Source: Mytilus galloprovincialis (taxonomy: Eukaryota > Mollusca > Bivalvia > Mytilida > Mytilidae). From it: a stretch of DNA of 64,000 nt. A program made the translations under genes and the position numbers. Shown one piece after another: positions 57,990 to 64,000 of the stretch; position 1 is the first letter of the stretch; the number at the start of each line of letters is the position of its first letter. Below the pieces are notes generated by a model. That model ran no database searches. It saw only the letters and a program-made list of their open reading frames with translations, and was not told the DNA's origin. The stretch is taken from contig NC_134847.1 in assembly GCF_965363235.1 (NCBI RefSeq), forward strand, positions 63,520,439-63,584,438, in the 5' to 3' direction.

Positions 57990-59007
57990 TTTTTATTATT
58001 GCATACAATGTTTAATATCATTAACGGGAAGCTTAATAGAAAGGAAAAAAATGATACAATAGATGATTTTTCATTTCCTATTGTTAATTATCCGTTTTTA
58101 GATGGTGACATTCCCTTATGTTTTTTTTTTTTATATATTAACAAAAGAATTCTATGTATAACTGAAAAATTATTACACCAGGGTTTTCGATATCACAATC
58201 TAATCAAAACATTTACTAAAAGTTATAATCGGTATAAGGCCATCATTCGTAAATATAAATCAGTATGCAAATATCTTATACGTTCGGGTATTCACATCCA
58301 ATCTTTTATGGTAATATTCTTTACAAAGCACACAAATGTCGACATTCACCTCAAAGGCGAACAAACCCCTTAAACGGACTTATTAAGAAAGGCTATAGTT
58401 ACTAACTGTTGTCAAACTATTTAAGTTGGCATATGTTGGCTTTAATATTGGTTCACTTATAGGGACTTTGCATCTGGAATAAACACATTTATTCTAAAAC
58501 CAGTCGTTGGCATTATACAGTTTATTTTTCTTCACATATATTTTATGGTGGTATGATCATAATGACACTAAATCACTTACCGGAGAGATGGATTGTGCTT
58601 GATATTCATATGATAAAGACATAATATTTCAATGAGGTTTAATTGAGGTCTGGAGCTGGCATGTCAGTAACTGCTAGTAGTCCTTTGTTAATTTATGTAT
58701 CCTTGTTTTTGTTTAGTTTCCGTTTTTTCTACATTAGCTAGAGGTATAAAGGGGGGGAGTTGAGATCTAAAGAGAAAATGTTTCACCTCGTCGCATTTTT
58801 GCGCCATATATTTCGGAGTTAGGTATGACGTCCATTATCACTGAACTAGTACGCATTTTTGTGTAGGGGTCAGCTGAAGCACGCCTCCGGGTGTGGCATT
58901 CTCTCGTTGTATTGAAGACCCATTGGTGACCAAAAAAGGCTACGTATATATACATATCCACTGTCAAACGGGTCGCTGCACTTTTGCAAGAGTTGAACTG
59001 TCGAATA
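57990..59007 (+). mobile_element. Degenerate RT element with 3' tail
   Basis: The 3' part of the same RT family as 5080-5898: DDFSFPIVNYPFLDGDIP, then an internal deletion of the GVYISQL region, then the C-terminal TEKLLHQGFRYHNL stretch. The downstream segment 58651-59007 is its tail, with GGAGCTGGCATGTCAGTAAC and GAAGACCCATTGGTGACC. A nearly identical copy of that tail is at 61218-61575. Confidence 0.65.
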
Positions 59008-59780
59008 TGGTTCACTGTTAAACTGATGCTCTACTTAATTAAGGATTAAGCTGCAGTTTGGGGTTAAATTGATGACCAAAATCTGTTACCCAAGATTAAC
59101 ACAAATGCTTTTGTTATAACGGATACGAATTAATAAAATGGAGTTTTTTTCTTTATAAAATATTGTTCTTTCTTGTACAAGAAGGATACCATTCTCTCTA
59201 CACAAGACATTAATCCAGTATCACTTGTTGAAAATAAAAATTCATTATGTGTTTAAGTACTGTTACGCACAATGTTATCTTCTTTTTTTATATCATATAT
59301 GTGTCACAAAGAAAAAATACAATATATGTATAACATCAAATTGCAAAACACAAATTTGCATTTATGTTCAAACGTGTGGAACTTGCAAATAACAATATGT
59401 TGGTGAAACAGAAACACCATTTAACATCGGACTAAATAACCATCGGTCATTTTATACAAAAGAAAGGAACTGCGGAATTACAAGACACCTTTTAAGAGCA
59501 GGACATGATTTTGAAAACGTCACATTTCAAATCATTGAAAAAATCAAAATTGAGAAACACAAGGAAGACAAAAATAAGAGATATTTTGGATGCACCAGTT
59601 ACGAACTTTTGAATCTGATGGACTCAATGAGAGAGACGAAAAAAGATTTAAAAGCAAATCAAAACCATAATTATCTTGAAATCATACAAATTAATTTATA
59701 GAAATTCATACAATTAATCGAACATCTATAAATTTGTTAAACTTTTATTCCAACTTCATGTAGATGAAGCTACAAACATA

Positions 59781-60016
59781 TTTTATGCAACATCAATCAA
59801 TATGTTACACTTTTCCTCAAATCTTGTATAGATTAAGCTACAAAAATATTTTTTTGTCATGCATCACTTGTGGATATGTTAACATTTGTAAAAACTAATT
59901 TTATGCAACATCAATCAATATGTTACACTTTTCCTCAAATCTTGTATAGATTAAGCTACAAAAATATGTTTTTGTCATGCATTACTTGTGGATATGTTAA
60001 CATTTTTAAAAACTAA
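59781..60016 (+). repeat. Tandem duplication, ~118 bp period
   Basis: Two copies starting TTTTATGCAACATCAATCAA. The second is nearly identical to the first, so the event is recent. Absent from the sister copy near 62440. Confidence 0.75.
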
Positions 60017-60126
60017 TCCGTTAAGGGAACACAGCTAGCTGTGTGTGCTCCAACACTGGAGGGATTTACATAAAGAAGAAGAAGAAAAAAAAAAAGAAGA
60101 AGAAGCATCCGATTTCACCTTGAGAG

Positions 60127-60872
60127 ATGCACACGCCTGATGAAGCTAATTTGTTTAGCGAAATATTGCGTATTTCTATTTTGCTCCCAAAACTTCATAA
60201 AGAAGGGATTCCGGGAAGACCGATAGTATCTGCAAATGGCCATCCAACCGAAAAAATATCTGAATTCGTGGATTACCATCTTAGACCACATGTTAGAACA
60301 ATGCCATCTTACATTCAAGATACAACATATTATTTGAAGAAAACGAATTCATTAAATACCTTACCAAACAACACAATTTTGGTATCGATAGATTTGTCTT
60401 CTTTATACACAAATATTCCCAAAAATGAAGGAATAGTCGCTTGTGAAGAAGTATGGAACAATCGTAAGGATAAACATCCCCAACAGACTGTCTGGTTCAG
60501 TTGCTGAGACTAGTGCTGGAAAACAACAATTTTGTATTCAACGACCAGCACTACTTGCAGGTTGACGGTACCAGTATGGGAACCAAAATGGCACCTTCTT
60601 TTGTCAACATTTTCATGGGGAGTCTCGAAGAACGCACCCTTTCGAATGTACCATACAAACCCTTGTCTTGGCTCCGTTATATTAACCACATCGAAATCAA
60701 ATGGAACGAAACTGCAGAACGTCTACAAGAATTTCTCGATTTCTGTAACAAATTTCATCAATCGATAAAGTTAACATCTGAAGTTTCAAATGAGAAAATT
60801 GCGTTTCTCGACACCACCATTACTTTAGAAAACGTAGTCATGACAACCGACCTTCACATCCAAAAAAACTGA
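60127..60872 (+). pseudogene. Penelope-like reverse transcriptase, frameshifted and catalytically dead
   Basis: Two overlapping frames: 60127-60507 with [20 protein letters not shown] and [17 protein letters not shown], and 60501-60872 with DGTSMGTKMAPSFVNIFMG. The catalytic YxDD box reads YINH, so both metal-binding Asp are lost. A one-step frame change near 60500 separates the halves. The N-terminal part is missing, and the RT is joined at about 60181 directly to the 3' end of another copy, a head-to-tail arrangement typical of Penelope-like elements. Confidence 0.8.
60137..60174 (+). ncRNA. Hammerhead motif in Penelope-like element
   Basis: CTGATGA, stem II GCTAA/TTAGC, GAAA, short stem III ATA/TAT, T at the cleavage position. 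Penelope-like elements are known to carry minimal hammerheads with short stem III. Stem I is unclear. Confidence 0.5.
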
Positions 60873-61014
60873 TAAACACCAATTTCTCTCTCCGAAGAGT
60901 TGTCACCCGAAACACTGCTCCCGAAGCATTCCGTACAGCAAAGCCATCAGGTTAAAACGGATTTGTTCATCGGAATCAAAATTAAACCATCGTTTGGGGC
61001 AACTCAGACAGCAA

Positions 61015-61217
61015 CTTAATTCAAGAGGTTATAAGAACAAAAATATTTCAGAAGCTTTCGGTAAAGCAAAAGAAAAAGACCGAACAAACATACTTGAATA
61101 CAAAGAAAAGACGGCCCAGACAAATAAAATCCCGTTTGTTGTTAGGTTTCCTTCTGACCTGACAAATCTTTCATCAATTGTCCACAAACACTGGAGTCTT
61201 ATTGAAAATGATCCTTC
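61015..61217 (+). repeat. 203-bp direct repeat, left copy
   Basis: Part of the Penelope-like coding region before the endonuclease (CTTAATTCAAGAGGTTATAA to GATCCTTC). The second copy at 61576-61778 has identical length. Confidence 0.85.
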
Positions 61218-61575
61218 TGGAGCTGGCATGTCAGTAACTGCTAGTAGTCCTTTGTTAATTTATGTATCCTTGTTTTTGTTTAGTTTCCGTTTTTTCTACA
61301 TTAGCTAGAGGTATAAAGGGGGGGGAGTTGAGATCTAAAGAGAAAATGTTTCACCTCGTCGCATTTTTGCGCCATATATTTCGGAGTTAGGTATGACGTC
61401 CATTATCACTGAACTAGTACGCATTTTTGTGTAGGGGTCAGCTGAAGCACGCCTCCGGGTGTGGCATTCTCTCGTTGTATTGAAGACCCATTGGTGACCA
61501 AAAAAGGCTACGTATATATACATATCCACTGTCAAACGGGTCGCTGCACTTTTGCAAGAGTTGAACTGTCGAATA
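61218..61575 (+). mobile_element. Inserted retroelement tail copy (358 bp)
   Basis: Same segment as 58651-59007 with one extra G in a G run. It lies exactly between the two 203-bp direct repeats. Confidence 0.8.
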
Positions 61576-62368
61576 CTTAATTCAAGAGGTTATAAGAACA
61601 AAAATATTTCAGAAGCTTTCGGTAAAGCAAAAGAAAAAGACCGAACAAACATACTTGAATACAAAGAAAAGACGGCCCAGACAAATAAAATCCCGTTTGT
61701 TGTTAGGTTTCCTTCTGACCTGACAAATCTTTCATCAATTGTCCACAAACACTGGAGTCTTATTGAAAATGATCCTTCCTTAAACGAGATTTTTCCATCA
61801 CCTCCCGTTATGGCTTACCGCAGACCAAAAAACCTCAAAGATATTCTAGTAACATCCAAAGTATCTAAACAGGAGATATCAACAATCGGAGGTTATACAC
61901 CATGCGGAAGGGGCAATTGTAAGTGCTGCAAAGTCGCCAACATCGAAACCCAATTCGTCAGCACGGTCACAAAGAAAAAATACAACATATTTAATAACAT
62001 CAAATTGTAAAACGCAAAATTGCATTTATGTTCTAACGTGTGGAACTTGCAAAATACAATATGTTGGTGAAACAGAAACACCATTTAACATCCGACTAAA
62101 TAACCTTCGGTCATTTTTTACAAAAGAAAGGAACTGCGGAATTACAAGACACCATTTAAGAGCAGGACATGATTTTGAAAACGTCACATTTCAAATCATT
62201 GAGAAAAATCAAAATTGAGAAACACAAGGAAGACAAAAAAGAGAGAGATTTTGGATGCACCAGTTACGAACTCTTGAATCTGATGGACTCAATGAGAGAG
62301 ACGAAAAAAGATTTAAACGCAAATCAAAACCATAATTATCTTGAAATCATACAAATTAATTTATAGAA
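61576..62368 (+). pseudogene. Penelope-like linker and GIY-YIG endonuclease, one frameshift
   Basis: It begins with the right copy of the 203-bp repeat, continues into PPVMAYRRPKNLKDIL and a Cys cluster CGRGNCKCCK, then after a frameshift near 62003 into a GIY-YIG core (CIYVLTCGTCKIQYVGETET) and C-terminal RHHLRAGHDFENVTFQIIE. The Cys cluster before GIY-YIG is normal for Penelope-like endonucleases. It cuts target DNA for retrotransposition in active copies; this one is broken. Confidence 0.75.
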
Positions 62369-62558
62369 ATTCATACAATTAATCGAACATCTATAAATGT
62401 GTTAAACTTTTATTCCAACTTCATGTAGTTGTAGCTACAAACATATTTTATGCAACACCAATCAATATGTTACACTTTTTCTCAACTCTTGTATAGATTA
62501 AGCTACAAAAACATTTTTTTTGTCATGCATCCAATTTCACCTTGAGAGATGCACACGC

Positions 62559-62596
62559 CTGATGAAGCTAATTTGTTTAGCGAAATATTGCGTATT
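62559..62596 (+). ncRNA. Second Penelope hammerhead motif
   Basis: Identical to 60137-60174 and preceded by the same CACCTTGAGAGATGCACACG leader. It marks the 3' end of the second copy. Confidence 0.5.
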
Positions 62597-62728
62597 TCTA
62601 TTTAACATCTAATAGAACTTTTTAATGTATTAATTAGCGTGTTTAAGTTATATTCTTAGACATTTATATAATTTTAATTCAGTAACTGTATCAGTTTATT
62701 TTCACAAACTGATCGACGCTTAAATAGA

Positions 62729-63274
62729 TTGAATGTTGATTGTTGCTATTTTAAGACATTATATATATATAAGTTATCCAAAATCTTTCCTGAGCCTCCC
62801 ATGATTGCCTTCAAACAACCTAACAACCTGAGAAATATACTTGTCCGTGCTGACCTTTCTAAACCTAACCATACTGTAGGTAATTGCCAGCCTTGTGGGG
62901 ATAAGCGCTGCAAATGTTGCAACCAATTGCAGCATTCATCAACATTTCACAGTAAGACCACAGAAAAGACATACAAGATCTTCTGCAATGTCAACTGCAA
63001 AAGCTCAAACGTGATTTACGTTCTTGAGTGTCCTATATGTGGTCACCAATATGTTGATGAATCTATGCAGCTATTTCACAAACGCCTTAATGGCCACAGG
63101 AGTGACCTCACAAAAAAACCGTACATTCCTGTCAGTCAAAACTTCAGGTTACCAGATCACAATCCGAAAGATTTTGATCGAACAGGATTGTACATGGCAA
63201 CACAGGCAAAAAGAGAATCGGGAGAGGTTTTGGATAAAAGAACTGGGTGTCCTCCATCCAGAGGGAATCAATAG
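62729..63274 (+). pseudogene. Second Penelope-like family: 5'-truncated GIY-YIG endonuclease
   Basis: Open frame of about 180 codons. KIFPEPPMIAFKQPNNLRNI, Cys cluster CGDKRCKCC, then VIYVLECPICGHQYVDES (a GIY-YIG variant in which Gly-Glu is replaced by Asp-Glu), Arg in KRLNGHRSDL, and PVSQNFRLPDHNPKDF. It then shifts frame: the other frame (63024-63284) continues with ENRERFWIKELGVLHPEGIN, the usual end of these proteins. Not closely related to the copy at 61576-62368. Confidence 0.75.
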
Positions 63275-63412
63275 AAAGAAATAATTAAATTTACAGTCTA
63301 ATGTTTATATTATGATATTCAGGATTTTGGATTAAAATCAATCGACCAAAACTTACCTGTATTATTAATGATCTATGTTAACACCTTATACGTATTGTTA
63401 AAACTTATAACA

Positions 63413-63445
63413 TTGATGAAGGCCATTTGCTGAGCCGAAATATTA
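63413..63445 (+). ncRNA. Hammerhead-like remnant after the second endonuclease
   Basis: TTGATGA (first C changed to T), stem II GGC/GCC, GAAA and an AT-rich stem III. About 140 bp after the ORF, the expected place in a Penelope-like element. Confidence 0.4.
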
Positions 63446-63617
63446 GAATTATTGTATAATTCATATCATCTGTTCAGTTTTTCCACCTTTGTGCGATGAT
63501 ATTCAACACTCATTTGTGTTTTGTCTTTTAGACTCATATAATTTTTCCTGTTTGTGCAGTATTGTCAACTTTGATGATCCAATACTTATTAAGTTTACTG
63601 GTTGGTAGATTCTTATA

Positions 63618-63618
<1 letters not shown>

Positions 63619-63705
<87 letters not shown>
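63619..63705. repeat. Compound microsatellite (TC)n(TA)n
   Basis: About 27 CT units followed by about 15 TA units. Likely polymorphic. Confidence 0.95.
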
Positions 63706-63708
<3 letters not shown>

Positions 63709-64000
63709 GTCTAAATAATAGTCAACGATTTTTCCCACGAGGGCGCTGGTTCGGTACAAGTAACGATTCATGTACACAATAAAATAAATTACACAAACGC
63801 CTAAAAAGTGTACACAACACCAATAACATAAAAAGGGAACTATAAATGTAGTTATTTATAAATATTTCAGACAACAGATATCCTTCATCGGTATATATGA
63901 TTGTGATGTTGAATGAATCATTTGTCAGTCTACTTAGATTAAGCTGTAACAATCTTGAAATTTATACAATAAAAAAGTTAAACCGAACATCAGGTAAGAC

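Larger units (their letters stand above)
59313..60174 (+). mobile_element. Penelope-like element 3' end: GIY-YIG remnant and UTR
   Basis: 59360-59700 encodes a broken GIY-YIG-type endonuclease region (TCGTC, QYVGETETPFNI-like, frameshifted) and terminates in TAG near 59701. The 3' UTR includes a ~118 bp tandem duplication (59781-59898 and 59899-60016), an AAG microsatellite (60076-60105) and ends in a hammerhead motif at 60137-60174. Confidence 0.65.

Noticed and set aside
60120..60180. Coding start of the Penelope-like RT at 60127
   Set aside because: These bases are the 3' UTR and hammerhead of an upstream copy joined to the RT, so the first residues of the open frame are not original protein.

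Overview
The window looks like nuclear DNA from a bivalve mollusc, most likely a Mytilus-type marine mussel. It is AT-rich, its genes are split by GT-AG introns, and it is full of Penelope-like retroelement debris, bivalve-style terminal-inverted-repeat MITEs and short interspersed repeats carrying hammerhead ribozyme cores. The taxon call rests on repeat style from general knowledge, not on a database search.

The main content is a tandem family of NLR-like (STAND/NB-ARC plus TPR) genes on the + strand. Gene A (216-20048) and gene B (36502-48258) can each be rebuilt as 11 coding exons whose phases match at every junction. Gene B gives 3,750 coding bases (1,249 residues plus stop). Gene A gives 1,236 residues, but only if one apparently missing base at its first splice donor is allowed for. 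Gene C starts at 56272. Only its first exon (451 nt, the same length and phase as in gene B) is seen; the rest is expected beyond 64000 or is missing. Domain order in A and B is: N-terminal all-helical domain, VGR linker, P-loop (GLGGMGKT), Walker B (ILMFDNxDD), ITSR sensor, CPLA(L/I) motif, helical region, TPR repeats, a fast-diverging Ser-rich disordered exon, and a short conserved C-terminal module that I do not recognise from any named domain. The module is split by an intron with a GC donor in both genes.

Layout: 1-20048 gene A with repeat-filled introns; 20049-36461 intergenic, including a tandem trimer of a ~345 bp hammerhead-ribozyme repeat (28228-29275), a MITE (22050-22261), a ~495 bp tandem repeat (32844-33990) and degraded reverse transcriptase; 36462-48258 gene B with two long hairpins, each about 90-100 nt upstream of a splice acceptor; 48259-56270 intergenic repeat debris; 56271-57900 start of gene C and its first intron, with a perfect 51-bp hairpin; 57900-63450 nested retroelement copies (Penelope-like RT and GIY-YIG endonuclease pieces, partly head-to-tail and partly duplicated); 63620-63705 a TC/TA microsatellite.

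How it may work: NB-ARC/TPR proteins of this layout are usually signal-dependent oligomerisation switches in immunity or cell death. The N-terminal helical domain and the conserved C-terminal module are the candidate effector or adaptor parts. This is inference from architecture; no function is shown by the sequence itself.
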